From positions 4,154,001-4,218,000 of the forward strand of contig NZ_JARUBH010000009.1 of NCBI RefSeq assembly GCF_029626105.1: a stretch of 64,000 nucleotides of DNA, in the 5' to 3' direction. The DNA comes from Solwaraspora sp. WMMD792 (GTDB lineage: Bacteria; Actinomycetota; Actinomycetes; Mycobacteriales; Micromonosporaceae). This document shows, piece after piece, positions 37,199 through 46,668 of the stretch. Every line of letters starts with the position of its first letter. The first letter of the stretch is position 1. The translations under genes and the position numbers were made by a program. Below the pieces are notes generated by a model. The model saw only the letters and a list, made by a program, of their open reading frames with translations, ran no database searches and had not been told where the DNA came from.

Positions 37199-38221
37199 TC
37201 ATCCGCGCCGCCGGGTGACCAGGCGTTGCAGGATGATGAAGGCGAACAGCAGCGCGCCGATGACGATCTTCGTCCACCAGGAACTCAGCGTCCCCTGGAA
37301 GGCGATGATCGTCTGGATGAGACCGAGCACCCCGACGCCGAGGACGGTGCCGAGCAGGTAGCCGGATCCGCCGGTGAGCAGCGTGCCGCCGATCACCACC
37401 GCGGCGATCGCGTCCAGCTCCAGCCCCTGGGCGTGCAGGCTGTAGCCGGAGAGCATGTAGAAGCTCAGCAGCACGCCGCCGAGGGCCGCGCAGAACCCGC
37501 TGATGGTGTAGACGGCGATCCGGGTCCGCCCGGCCGGCAGCCCCATCAGCAACGCGGACTGCGGGTTGCCGCCGATCGCGTACACGTTGCGGCCGAACGG
37601 CGTGTACGCGAGCACGAAGGCGGCGATCAGCACGACGACGAGCGCGATGACCACGCTGATCGAGATGAAGTAGCCGTCGCCGAAACGCAGCCGCTGCTGG
37701 GCCGCGCCGGTCCAGAACGCGTCGGTGATCGGGATCGAGTCGCTGGTGATCAGGTGGCAGAGCCCCCGGGCCAGGAACATCCCGGCCAGGGTGGCGATGA
37801 ACGGCTGGATGTCGAAGAAGTGGATGATCAGGCCCATCAGCAGCCCGAGCGTGGTGCCGATGAGCAGGACCAGCGGCAGCACCACGCCGGCTGGCCAGCC
37901 CTCGCGCAGCAGCACGGCGGCGCAGACGGTGGTCAGGGCGACCACCGCGCCGACCGACAGGTCGATGCCGCCGGTGAGGATCACGAAGGTCATCCCGACC
38001 GCGACGACCAGCAGGAAGGCGTTGTCGACGAAGACGTTCAGCACGATCTGTGGCTGGGCGAACCCGGTGTAGTTGAGCGCGCCGAGGCCGTACATGGTGG
38101 CGAGCAGGGTGAGGGTGGCGAGCACCGGCAGGTGCCGTTGCTGCGGCAGGTACCGCCGAGGGCGCACGGTCGGCGTCGGCGCGGTGGCCGTCGCCTGCCG
38201 GGGGTCGCTGACGTCGATCAT
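37199..38221 (-). CDS. yjfF: Sugar ABC transporter permease (YjfF-like)
   Basis: A 340-residue inner-membrane permease of the BPD_transp_2 family. The first conserved stretch MTFVILTGGIDLSVGAVVAL and the second YAIGGNPQSALLMGLPAGR are characteristic. With its partner permease next door it matches the E. coli ytfQRT-yjfF arrangement (furanose importer). The ATG start overlaps the partner's stop (ATGA). Confidence 0.9.
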   Translation of the reverse strand: MIDVSDPRQATATAPTPTVRPRRYLPQQRHLPVLATLTLLATMYGLGALNYTGFAQPQIVLNVFVDNAFLLVVAVGMTFVILTGGIDLSVGAVVALTTVCAAVLLREGWPAGVVLPLVLLIGTTLGLLMGLIIHFFDIQPFIATLAGMFLARGLCHLITSDSIPITDAFWTGAAQQRLRFGDGYFISISVVIALVVVLIAAFVLAYTPFGRNVYAIGGNPQSALLMGLPAGRTRIAVYTISGFCAALGGVLLSFYMLSGYSLHAQGLELDAIAAVVIGGTLLTGGSGYLLGTVLGVGVLGLIQTIIAFQGTLSSWWTKIVIGALLFAFIILQRLVTRRRG

Positions 38222-39351
38222 GCCCGTACCTCCGCCTCTGCCGGTGCCGCCGGGCCGGCCTGCTGGGGCAGCCCGCCACCGGTGCCGTCCGGTCGCTTCC
38301 CGGGCGGGGTTGCCGGCGGCCGGGCGGGCCCGCCACGGCGGGTGATCCCGGCCAGTCGGGCGCGGAACGCCGACGACTGGGCCAGGCACAGCACGATGAC
38401 CACGACCGCCTTGAACAGCAGGTTCGCCTGGCTGGGGATGCCGATGGTGTAGATGGTGATGTCCAGCGCCTTGATGATCACCGCGCCGAGGACGCTGCCG
38501 GCGAGGGAGAACCGGCCGCCGGTGAGCGCGGTGCCGCCGATGACGACGGCGAGGATCGCGTCGAGCTCGATCAGGTTGCCGGCGTTGTTGCCGTCGGCGC
38601 TGGAGACGTTGGAGCTGAAGATGAGTCCGGCGATGCCGGCACACAGTCCGGCGAAGACGTACGCCAGGATGACGAGTTGCCGGGCGCGGATGCCGGCCAG
38701 TCGGCTGGCGGTCGGGTTGCCGCCGACCGACTCGACCAGCATGCCGAGCGCACTGCGCCGGATCAGCAGCGCGGCGGCGGTGACCACCGCGACGACGATG
38801 AGCACCGACACCGGCAGGGTGAGCGCGTAGCCGGCGCCGATCACCTTGTACGGCGCCGAGTTGACGTTGATGATCTGCCCGTCGGTGATCAGCTGGGCCA
38901 GCCCTCGGCCGGCCACCATCAGGATCAGTGTGGCGATGATCGGCTGGATGCCGATCGCGGCGACCAGGGTGCCGTTCCAGAGGCCGAGCAGCACCGAGAG
39001 CCCGAGCGCCAGGGCGACGGCGAACAGCACACCCCCGACGCTGTTCTGGTCGGCCAGACCGCTGATGTGCAGGCAGGCGAGCGCGCCGGAGATGGCCATC
39101 ACCGAGCCGACGGACAGGTCGATGCCGCCGGTGGCGATGACCACGGTCATCCCGACGGCGACCAGGACCAGCGGGGTGCTGGCCCGCAGGATGTCGATCA
39201 ACGAGCCGTACAGGTGCCCGTCGCGAACCGTGATGGAGAAGAAGCTCGGGGTGAAGAACAGGTTGCTGACCAGCAGCACCACCAGGATCAGCACCGGCCA
39301 GAACAGCCGCTGCCGGACCAGGCCGGTCAGTCGTCGCTGCGCGTCGCTCAT
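38218..39351 (-). CDS. Sugar ABC transporter permease (YtfT-like)
   Basis: A 377-residue permease paired with the YjfF-like protein. Motifs [20 protein letters not shown] and ESVGGNPTASRLAGIRARQL are typical. The last 45 residues are a Pro/Gly-rich cytoplasmic tail. Its start overlaps the end of the ATPase gene by four bases. The substrate is probably L-arabinose (perhaps its furanose form), inferred from araBDA in the same operon. Confidence 0.9.
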   Translation of the reverse strand: MSDAQRRLTGLVRQRLFWPVLILVVLLVSNLFFTPSFFSITVRDGHLYGSLIDILRASTPLVLVAVGMTVVIATGGIDLSVGSVMAISGALACLHISGLADQNSVGGVLFAVALALGLSVLLGLWNGTLVAAIGIQPIIATLILMVAGRGLAQLITDGQIINVNSAPYKVIGAGYALTLPVSVLIVVAVVTAAALLIRRSALGMLVESVGGNPTASRLAGIRARQLVILAYVFAGLCAGIAGLIFSSNVSSADGNNAGNLIELDAILAVVIGGTALTGGRFSLAGSVLGAVIIKALDITIYTIGIPSQANLLFKAVVVIVLCLAQSSAFRARLAGITRRGGPARPPATPPGKRPDGTGGGLPQQAGPAAPAEAEVRA

Positions 39352-40874
39352 GCTGCCGCCTCCCCGGCGATGGTCCGCATGATCCGGTCCACGTCGACGC
39401 CCGCACCGTTGGCGAGCTGGTCGATCATCTGCCGGTCCCGCAGTACCGCGATCTTGTGGCTGAGCCGGAGGACCTCCTCCAGCTCGGCGCTGATGAACAG
39501 CACCGCCATGCCGCCGCCGGCCAGCTCGACCACCAGGCGCTGGATCTCCGCCTTGGCGCCGACGTCGATCCCCCGGGTCGGTTCGTCGACGATGAGCAGC
39601 TTGGGCTCGGTGATCAGCCACCGGGCCAGCAGCACCTTCTGCTGGTTGCCGCCGGACAGGTTACGGATCGGCAGCTCCGGGTCGGCCGGGCGGATCTGCA
39701 GCGCGGCGATGTACTTGGCGACCAGCTCGTCCTGGCGGCGACGCGGGATCGGTCGGGCCCACCCCCGGGCGGCCTGCATGGCGAGGACCAGATTTTCCCG
39801 TACGGTCAGGTCCTCGACCACGCCCTCGGCCCGCCGGTTCTCCGAGCAGAACGCGATGCCGTTGGCCATCCCGGTCCGCGGGCCGCGCAGCGCGGTCGGC
39901 CTGCCGGCGATGCTCAGCCGGCCCCGCTCGGCGCGGTCGGCACCGAACAGCAGCCGGGCCGCCTCGGTACGTCCCGATCCGAGCAGCCCGGCGAAGCCGA
40001 CCACCTCGCCGGCGTGGATGGTCAGGTCGAACGGGGCGATCGCCCCGGACCGGCCGAGTCCGGTCGCCTCCAGCACCGGCTGACCGCCCTCCAGGGTGGC
40101 CAGGTCCGGCTTGGACTCACCGTCGAGCTGCTCCAGCACGCTGAGGTCCTTGCCGATCATCTTGGCCACCAGCTCCAGCTGGCTCAGCTGCGCGACCGGC
40201 CACTCACCAATCAACCGGCCGTTGCGCAGCACGGTCATCCGGTCGGCGATCTCGTAGACCTGGTCGAGGAAGTGCGAGACGAACAGGATCGCCACCCCGG
40301 ACTCCTTGAGCTGGCGGATCACCGCGAACAGCTGTTCCACCTCGGAGGCGTCCAGGCTGGAGGTCGGCTCGTCGAGGATGAGCACCTTGGCCGAAATGTC
40401 CACCGCGCGGGCGATGGCGACCATCTGCTGTACGGCGAGCGAGTGGCTGGACAGCGGCGCCGTCACGTCGATGTCGAGATGCAGCCGGTGCAGCAGCTCG
40501 GCCGAGCGGCGCCGCATCGTGGCCCACCTGATCGCGCCGAACCGACGGGGCTCCCGGCCGATGAAGATGTTCTCCGCCACCGACAGGTTGGGGCAGAGGT
40601 TCACCTCCTGGTAGACGGTGCTGACGCCGGCCTGCTGGGCCTGCAGCGGACCGGCGAACCGGACCTGCCGGCCGGCGAGCCGGATCTCGCCGCGGTCGAT
40701 CCCGTAGACCCCGGTGAGAACTTTGATCAGGGTGGACTTGCCGGCGCCGTTCTCGCCCATCAGGGCGTGCACCTCGCCGGGGAACATCCGGAAATCGACG
40801 TCGTCGAGCGCGACGACGCCGGGGAAGGTCTTGCCGATCCCGGTCATCTCCAGGATCGGCGCCGCGTCGGTCAT
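39348..40874 (-). CDS. Sugar ABC transporter ATPase, duplicated cassette (YtfR/AraG-like)
   Basis: A 508-residue protein with two ABC cassettes. The first has Walker [10 protein letters not shown], a signature region reading SSHSLAVQQMVAIARAV and Walker B ILDEPTSSLD. The second lacks a normal Walker A (FAGLLGSGRTEAARLL), which is usual for this subfamily, and has [15 protein letters not shown] and [14 protein letters not shown]. It powers the two permeases. Confidence 0.94.
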   Translation of the reverse strand: MTDAAPILEMTGIGKTFPGVVALDDVDFRMFPGEVHALMGENGAGKSTLIKVLTGVYGIDRGEIRLAGRQVRFAGPLQAQQAGVSTVYQEVNLCPNLSVAENIFIGREPRRFGAIRWATMRRRSAELLHRLHLDIDVTAPLSSHSLAVQQMVAIARAVDISAKVLILDEPTSSLDASEVEQLFAVIRQLKESGVAILFVSHFLDQVYEIADRMTVLRNGRLIGEWPVAQLSQLELVAKMIGKDLSVLEQLDGESKPDLATLEGGQPVLEATGLGRSGAIAPFDLTIHAGEVVGFAGLLGSGRTEAARLLFGADRAERGRLSIAGRPTALRGPRTGMANGIAFCSENRRAEGVVEDLTVRENLVLAMQAARGWARPIPRRRQDELVAKYIAALQIRPADPELPIRNLSGGNQQKVLLARWLITEPKLLIVDEPTRGIDVGAKAEIQRLVVELAGGGMAVLFISAELEEVLRLSHKIAVLRDRQMIDQLANGAGVDVDRIMRTIAGEAAA

Positions 40875-40910
40875 CCGTACCTCTCACTGCTGTCGCTGCG
40901 GCCGGCCACC

Positions 40911-41005
40911 GCCGGCCCGGTCGGCGCCTGCGAGGGCCGACCGGGCCGGCGGCCGGCGCCTGCCCCCGTCGTCCCGCCCGGCGCGGTGGCCGGGCGGGAC
41001 GACGG
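40911..41005 (-). terminator. Twin perfect hairpins directly after the sugar-binding-protein gene
   Basis: Stem 1 has 15-bp arms at 40911-40925 and 40936-40950 (10-base loop). Stem 2 has 17-bp arms at 40966-40982 and 40989-41005 (six-base loop). On the minus strand, stem 2 begins six bases after the binding-protein stop. Since the ATPase gene follows on the same strand, these are more likely a partial terminator or mRNA 3'-end stabiliser that gives more binding protein than ATPase. Confidence 0.75.
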
Positions 41006-41011
41006 CCCGGC

Positions 41012-41989
41012 TCAGTACTCCCGGGTGGGCAGTGCTTCCTTGGCCTGTTCCTGGGTGAAGGTGGTCTCCTCGGTGACCACCCGCTTGGGCACCGACTCGC
41101 CGGCGTGCACCTGCTCGACCAGCTCCATCAGCTGTGGCCCGAGCAGCGGGCTGCACTCCGCGATGAAGTTGATCTTGCCGTCGGCGAGCGCCTGCATGCC
41201 GTCCCGGACCGCGTCGATCGTGATGATCGTGATGTCCTGGCCGGGCACCAGACCGGCGGCCTCGATCGCCTCGATCGCACCGAGACCCATGTCGTCGTTG
41301 TGCGCGAAGAGCACGTCGATGTCGTCGTGGGCCTGGAGGAAGGCCTCCATGACCTCCTTGCCCTTGGCCCGGGTGAACTCACCGGTCTGCGACGCGATGA
41401 TCTCGAACTTCGGGTCGGCGGCGATCGCCTCACCGAAGCCCTGCTTGCGGTCGTTCGCCGGGGCCGAGCCGGTGGTGCCCTGCAGCTCGACGATCCGCAC
41501 CGGGCCGGGCTCGTCGGCGAACTCCTCGACCAGCCACTCCCCGGAGAGCCGGCCCTCGAGGACGAAGTCGGAGCCGATGAAGGTCTCGTAGAGCGTCTCG
41601 TCCTGCGAGTCCACCGCGCGGTCGGTCAGGATCACCGGGATCTCGGCGTCCTTGGCCTCCTTGAGCACCGTGTCCCACCCGGACTCCACGACCGGGGAGA
41701 AGGCGATCACGTCGACCCGCTGGGCGATGAAGTTGCGGATCGCCTTGATCTGGTTCTCCTGCTTCTGCTGCGCGTCGGCGAACTGCAGCTTGATCCCGGC
41801 CTCGGCCGCGGAGTCCTGGATCGACTTGGTGTTCGCGGTACGCCAGCCACTCTCGGCGCCGACCTGGGAGAAGCCGAGGACGATCTGGTCGTCACCGCCG
41901 CCACCCCCCTCCGCGCCCGAGTCACCACAGGCGGCGGTGGTCGCCACCATCATCGCCGCGATCATGACGGCGGAAAAACGTCTGAACAC
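41012..41989 (-). CDS. Sugar ABC transporter substrate-binding lipoprotein (YtfQ-like)
   Basis: A 325-residue periplasmic-binding-protein type 1 lipoprotein. The signal peptide ends at lipobox TTAAC with Cys21, followed by a Gly/Asp linker. The ligand domain carries GFSQVGAESGWRTANTKSI and the closing region VLFAHNDDMGLGAIEAIEAAG. The similarity pattern is that of YtfQ (galactofuranose, arabinofuranose). First gene of the operon binding protein, ATPase, permeases, araB, araD, araA. Confidence 0.93.
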   Translation of the reverse strand: MFRRFSAVMIAAMMVATTAACGDSGAEGGGGGDDQIVLGFSQVGAESGWRTANTKSIQDSAAEAGIKLQFADAQQKQENQIKAIRNFIAQRVDVIAFSPVVESGWDTVLKEAKDAEIPVILTDRAVDSQDETLYETFIGSDFVLEGRLSGEWLVEEFADEPGPVRIVELQGTTGSAPANDRKQGFGEAIAADPKFEIIASQTGEFTRAKGKEVMEAFLQAHDDIDVLFAHNDDMGLGAIEAIEAAGLVPGQDITIITIDAVRDGMQALADGKINFIAECSPLLGPQLMELVEQVHAGESVPKRVVTEETTFTQEQAKEALPTREY

Positions 41990-42070
41990 TGCCTACCTCC
42001 CGCTGAGGCTGATGTCGTCCGCCGGTTGGCCGGACGACCGGCGGTCGAAACGGCCCACGGATGCGGTGGA

Positions 42071-42104
42071 CCGATTGTTAGCGTTAACTTCGTGGCCTGG
42101 TCAA
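42071..42104 (-). promoter_or_regulatory. Promoter and LacI-type operator of the leftward pentose operon
   Basis: On the minus strand a TTGACC -35 (42104-42099) is followed after 17-18 bases by CTAACA/TAACAA as -10. A near-palindrome GTTAACGCTAAC (42088-42077) with central CG, typical of LacI-family operators, covers the -10. It lies about 90 bases before the binding-protein start. Confidence 0.6.
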
Positions 42105-42312
42105 ACACCCGGCATGCGCCGAGCTTTCACCCTGCCGACACCCTTCCCAGGTGGCCAGACTGGTCGGGATGCCATCGACGGCTGGGGCTCAACCGCCGCG
42201 TTTCAGGAGTGTTACCGTTCTCATCAAGCACGTCAAGGGGGTGGATCGCGGCCGTTACCGCTCTGTTGCGACAACTTTCCTCGGCGACACCGAGTGGGGC
42301 TGGACGATCAGA

Positions 42313-42324
42313 TGAGCGATAACA
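42313..42324 (+). promoter_or_regulatory. LacI-type operator-like box upstream of the regulator
   Basis: TGAGCGATAACA occurs here and again, base for base, at 43770-43781. It shares the CG-n-TAACA core with the operator at 42077-42088. It may serve autoregulation of the LacI gene 276 bases downstream. Confidence 0.45.
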
Positions 42325-42599
42325 TCGACAACTGTCGCAGACAAGGATATCCGGTCGGGTCCCCGTAGTGGGCTACCACTGCCGGATCGATGGGACCAGG
42401 TTCTCCCCTCGGCTCGCCGCCAGCCCATGGCGGCTCCCGGCGGGTGACCGCTAACCTCGCTGTTGACGGAGCTGGCACGGGCACCGGAAGACAGCCCGGC
42501 CCACCCGGCCGGTCCAGTTCCACGGCCCTGGCACCACGCCGGGTCTGAAAGATCATCGGCAGTGCCGGCACGTCCCGGCCGGACTTGAGGTGGGCAGCG

Positions 42600-43613
42600 G
42601 TGAGCAGCAGAAGCGTCCGGGAACCGGCGATGACGGATGTGGCCAGACTGGCCGGGGTTAGCCACCAGACGGTGTCCCGGGTGCTCAACGGTCACCCCAA
42701 CGTGCGCGAACAGACCCGGCTGCGGGTCCGGGCCGCCATCGCCGAGCTGGGCTACCGGCCGAACCGCGCCGCCCGCGCCCTGGTCACCGGCAAGTCACAG
42801 GTGATCGGAGTGGTGGCACAGAACTCGACGCTCTACGGCCCGGCGTCCCTGCTCGCCGCGTTCGAGCAGGCCGCCGGGGCCGCCGGGTTCGCGGTCAATG
42901 TGGGCAGCGTCCGCAGCCTGGACCGGCAGTCCATCGCCGGCGTCGTCGACCGCCACCTCGACCAGCGGGTCGCCGGCCTGGTAGTGATCGCACCGGTGGT
43001 CTCCGCCGGCGAGGCCGTGGAACAGGTGCCGGCCGGGGTGCCGCTGGTCACCATCGACGGTGACCCGCAGCGCAACACCGCGCTGGTCACCGTCGACCAG
43101 GCGGCCGGGGCACGGGCCGCCACCCGGTGCCTGCTGGACGCGGGTCACCCGACCGTCTGGCACGTCTCCGGTCCGGGCGACTGGTTCGACAGCGCCGGGC
43201 GGATCCACGGCTGGGAGCAGACCCTGCGGGACGCCGGTGCCGAGGTCCCGCCACTGGTGCCGGCCGACTGGAGCGCGGCGTCCGGCTACCGGGCCGGGCA
43301 GATGCTGGCCCGGATGCGCGACGTCACCGCCATCTTCGCCGCCAACGACCACCTCGCGCTGGGCATCCTGCGGGCACTGAGCGAGCGGGGCCGGCGGGTG
43401 CCGGACGAGGTCAGCATCATCGGCTTCGACGACGTGCCGGAGGCCGCCTACTTCACCCCACCGCTGACCACCGTCCGGCCGGACTTCGACGCGGTGGCCA
43501 AGGCGAGTCTGGCGCTGCTGCTGCGGCAGATCGAGTCGGGCGCGCGCAGCGACGAGCGGCACACCATCGAGCCGACCCTGGTGCACCGGCGCAGCGTCGC
43601 CGCACCCAGCTGA
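42600..43613 (+). CDS. LacI-family transcriptional regulator
   Basis: A 337-residue repressor. The N-terminal helix-turn-helix (MTDVARLAGVSHQTVSRVLN) and hinge helix (YRPNRAARALVTGKS) are followed by a periplasmic-binding-like effector domain ending in TTVRPDFDAVAKASLALLL. It sits between two sugar ABC operons with matching operator boxes, so it probably responds to L-arabinose or a similar sugar and controls both. The GTG at 42600 is nine bases after GAGG. Confidence 0.92.
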   Translation: MSSRSVREPAMTDVARLAGVSHQTVSRVLNGHPNVREQTRLRVRAAIAELGYRPNRAARALVTGKSQVIGVVAQNSTLYGPASLLAAFEQAAGAAGFAVNVGSVRSLDRQSIAGVVDRHLDQRVAGLVVIAPVVSAGEAVEQVPAGVPLVTIDGDPQRNTALVTVDQAAGARAATRCLLDAGHPTVWHVSGPGDWFDSAGRIHGWEQTLRDAGAEVPPLVPADWSAASGYRAGQMLARMRDVTAIFAANDHLALGILRALSERGRRVPDEVSIIGFDDVPEAAYFTPPLTTVRPDFDAVAKASLALLLRQIESGARSDERHTIEPTLVHRRSVAAPS

Positions 43614-43754
43614 ACCGGCCCGCCAGCCGAGCCGGCGGCGCTCCACATCCAGCCCTTGAGCTGTGGAAACGTCCCGCGACGGAAGCGTCGGGGCGGCACC
43701 GGCGCGGGCGGTCGGATGTTTCGCATCGGTTTCCCCAGGATCGCGCAGGGGCTC

Positions 43755-43783
43755 TTGACAGCGATCTTGTGAGCGATAACACT
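43755..43783 (+). promoter_or_regulatory. Promoter with overlapping LacI-type operator for the ChvE transporter operon
   Basis: A perfect TTGACA (43755-43760) is followed 16 bases on by TAACAC. The operator box TGAGCGATAACA (43770-43781) covers the -10. The binding-protein start is 180 bases downstream. The rest of the 43614-43964 gap shows nothing else that I can support. Confidence 0.65.
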
Positions 43784-43964
43784 GCGACTCACATAGCCAC
43801 CGATAGTTGCAGCAACCCGACAGCGTGACGGGGCCGCATGGCCAGCGGCCGTCCGCCGTGCCCGGGTCACCGCCCAGCGGCCCGGCACCTCATCGCCCAC
43901 GGCACCACAACCTCCCGCCTGCGGCGCCACCGCCCGCAGCCCATCCCAGAAGAGGGAGACGTCC

Positions 43965-45107
43965 GTGCAACTGCGCACCAGCACCATGATTCGACGGCTG
44001 GCCACGATCGGCGCAGCCGCCGCCCTGGCGACCGGTCTGGCCGCCTGCGGTTCCAGCGAGAAGACCATCAACCAGGAGACCGGCAACGGCGACAACACGG
44101 GTGCCCTGGTCGGTGTCACCATGCCCACCCGGTCCTCCGAACGCTGGATCAGCGACGGCGACAACGTCAAGGCCGCGCTCGAGGAGCTGGGTTACGAAGT
44201 CGACCTGCAGTACGCGGAGAACGACATCCCGACCCAGGTCAACCAGATCGAGAACCAGATCACCCAGGGCGCCCGGCTGCTGATCATCGCCTCGATCGAC
44301 GGCAAGGCGCTGACCACTCAGCTGCAGCAGGCCGCCGACCAGGGCATCCCGGTCATCTCCTACGACCGGCTGATCCTCGGCAGCCCCAACGTGGACTACT
44401 ACGCCACCTTCGACAACTTCCAGGTCGGCGTACAGCAGGCGACGTCGCTGCTGGTCGGGCTCGGCGTACTCAACGCGGACGGCTCCGCCGGCGAGGCCGA
44501 CGGGCCGTTCAACATCGAACTGTTCGCCGGATCGCCGGACGACAACAACGCCACCTTCTTCTTCGACGGCGCGATGTCGGTGCTGCAGCCGCACATCGAC
44601 TCGGGCAAGCTGGTGGTCCGCAGCGGCCAGACCGACTTCGACACCGTCGCGATCCTGCGCTGGGACCCGGCCAACGCGCAGCGACGGATGGAGGATCTGC
44701 TCACCCGCACCTACCAGGGCGGCGTCACCGTCGACGGGGTGCTCTCGCCGTACGACGGGCTCTCCATCGGCATCCTGTCCGCGCTCAAGAGCAGCGGGTA
44801 CGGCACCGCCGGCCAGCCCTACCCGGTGGTGACCGGGCAGGACGCCGAGGAGGCTTCGGTCAAGTCGATCCTGGCCGACGAGCAGTACTCGACGATCTTC
44901 AAGGACACCCGCGAGCTGGCGCAGAAGACCGTCGAGATGGCGCACGCCATCCTCAGCGGCGACGAGCCGGAGGTCAACAACACCACCGACTACGACAACG
45001 GGGAGAAGGTCGTCCCGTCCTACCTGCTCGAGCCGGTGATCATCGACAAGAGCAACTACGAGGTGCTGATCGACAGCGGCTACTACTCGGCCGAGCAGCT
45101 GGGCTGA
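43965..45107 (+). CDS. chvE: Multiple-sugar-binding lipoprotein (ChvE type)
   Basis: A 380-residue periplasmic-binding-protein type 1 lipoprotein with Cys28 in the lipobox GLAAC. The body matches the ChvE/multiple monosaccharide-binding family ([56 protein letters not shown]). It likely captures pentoses and related sugars. The GTG start at 43965 follows GGGAG. It begins a three-gene transporter operon. Confidence 0.93.
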   Translation: MQLRTSTMIRRLATIGAAAALATGLAACGSSEKTINQETGNGDNTGALVGVTMPTRSSERWISDGDNVKAALEELGYEVDLQYAENDIPTQVNQIENQITQGARLLIIASIDGKALTTQLQQAADQGIPVISYDRLILGSPNVDYYATFDNFQVGVQQATSLLVGLGVLNADGSAGEADGPFNIELFAGSPDDNNATFFFDGAMSVLQPHIDSGKLVVRSGQTDFDTVAILRWDPANAQRRMEDLLTRTYQGGVTVDGVLSPYDGLSIGILSALKSSGYGTAGQPYPVVTGQDAEEASVKSILADEQYSTIFKDTRELAQKTVEMAHAILSGDEPEVNNTTDYDNGEKVVPSYLLEPVIIDKSNYEVLIDSGYYSAEQLG

Positions 45108-45117
45108 GTCCACGACC

Positions 45118-46668
45118 ATGCCGACCGACGCCATCCTGCAGATGCGGGGCATCACCAAGACGTTCCCCGGCGTGCGTGCTCTGCACGACGTCAATCTGAC
45201 CGTACGCCGGGGTGAGATCCACGCCATCTGCGGCGAGAACGGCGCCGGCAAGTCGACCCTGATGAAGGTGCTCTCCGGCGTCTACCCGCACGGGTCGTAC
45301 GCCGGAGAGACCACCTTCGACGGCCGGCCGGCCCGGTTCGCCGGGATCCGGGACAGCGAGCACCGGGGCATCGTGATCATCCACCAGGAGTTGGCGCTCT
45401 GCCCGCAGCTGACCATCGCCGAGAACATCTTCCTCGGCAACGAACAGACCCGCCGTGGGCTGATCGACTGGAACCACACCAACCACCAGGCGGCCGAGCT
45501 GCTGCGCCGGGTCGGGTTGACGGAGAATCCGACCACCCTGGTCACCGAGATCGGGGTGGGCAAGCAGCAGCTGGTCGAGATCGCCAAGGCGCTGTCCAAG
45601 CAGGTGAGGCTGCTGATCCTGGACGAGCCCACCGCCGCGCTCAACGACGAGGACTCCGCGCACCTGCTCGACCTGCTCCGCGGGCTGCGGGACACCGGCA
45701 TCACCTGCGTGATCATCTCGCACAAGCTGAACGAGATCCTCGCCATCGCCGACACGATCAGCATCCTGCGCGACGGCGAACTGATCGAGACGCTCGACCT
45801 GGCGACCGACGAGGTGACCGAGGACCGGCTGATCTCCGGCATGGTGGGCCGGTCGATGGAGCACCGGTTCCCGCCGCGCACCCCGAGGATCGGCGCCGAG
45901 GCGCTGCGGATCGAGGAGTGGACGGTGCGCTCCCCGGACGGCGACCGGGTGGTCGTCGCCGACGCCAACCTCACCCTGCACCGTGGGGAGGTCGTCGGGC
46001 TCGCCGGGCTGATGGGAGCCGGCCGCACCGAGCTCGCGATGAGCGTCTTCGGTCGGGCGTACGGCCGGGACATCAGCGGCCGGGTGTACAAGGACGGCCG
46101 GCAGATCCAGCTGCGCTCGGTCCGCGAGGCGATCGACCACGGCATCGCGTACGCCACCGAGGACCGCAAGCGGTACGGGCTGAACCTGATCGAGGACATC
46201 CAGCGCAACGTGTCGGCGGCCGGGCTGACCCGGCTGGCCCGTCGCGGCTGGGTCGACGAAGGCGCCGAGCACCGGACGGCGCAGGAGTTCCGCCGCAGCA
46301 TGAACATCAAGGCGCCGAGCGTGGCGAGCATCGTCGGCAAGCTCAGCGGCGGCAACCAGCAGAAGGTCGTGCTGTCCAAGTGGATCTTCACTGAGCCGGA
46401 CGTGCTGATCCTGGACGAGCCGACCCGGGGCATCGACGTCGGCGCCAAGTACGAGATCTACTCGATCATCAACCAGATCGCCGACAACGGTACGGCGGTC
46501 CTGGTCATCTCCTCTGAACTGCCCGAACTGATCGGGCTGTGCGACCGGATCTACACGTTGTCGGCCGGCCGGATCACCGGCGAGGTGCGGCGGGCCGACG
46601 CCACCCAGGAGCGACTCATGCAGCACATGGTGCAGGGACAGGAGCAGGGATCGGGGGCCGACCGGTGA
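45118..46668 (+). CDS. mmsA: Multiple-monosaccharide ABC transporter ATPase
   Basis: A 516-residue double-cassette ATPase. The first half has GENGAGKST and Walker [11 protein letters not shown]; the second has the altered P-loop [28 protein letters not shown] and [17 protein letters not shown]. GguA/MmsA assignment follows from the ChvE-type binding protein and MmsB-type permease on either side. Its stop overlaps the permease start. Confidence 0.93.
   Translation: MPTDAILQMRGITKTFPGVRALHDVNLTVRRGEIHAICGENGAGKSTLMKVLSGVYPHGSYAGETTFDGRPARFAGIRDSEHRGIVIIHQELALCPQLTIAENIFLGNEQTRRGLIDWNHTNHQAAELLRRVGLTENPTTLVTEIGVGKQQLVEIAKALSKQVRLLILDEPTAALNDEDSAHLLDLLRGLRDTGITCVIISHKLNEILAIADTISILRDGELIETLDLATDEVTEDRLISGMVGRSMEHRFPPRTPRIGAEALRIEEWTVRSPDGDRVVVADANLTLHRGEVVGLAGLMGAGRTELAMSVFGRAYGRDISGRVYKDGRQIQLRSVREAIDHGIAYATEDRKRYGLNLIEDIQRNVSAAGLTRLARRGWVDEGAEHRTAQEFRRSMNIKAPSVASIVGKLSGGNQQKVVLSKWIFTEPDVLILDEPTRGIDVGAKYEIYSIINQIADNGTAVLVISSELPELIGLCDRIYTLSAGRITGEVRRADATQERLMQHMVQGQEQGSGADR

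Larger units (their letters stand above)
41990..42599. other. Regulatory region between the ara transport operon and the LacI regulator
   Basis: A 610-base divergent gap. It contains a promoter with overlapping operator for the leftward operon (42071-42104), a second operator-like box (42313-42324) and the LacI ribosome site (GAGG at 42587). The remaining sequence shows no coding potential that I can support and no RNA gene. Confidence 0.6.
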
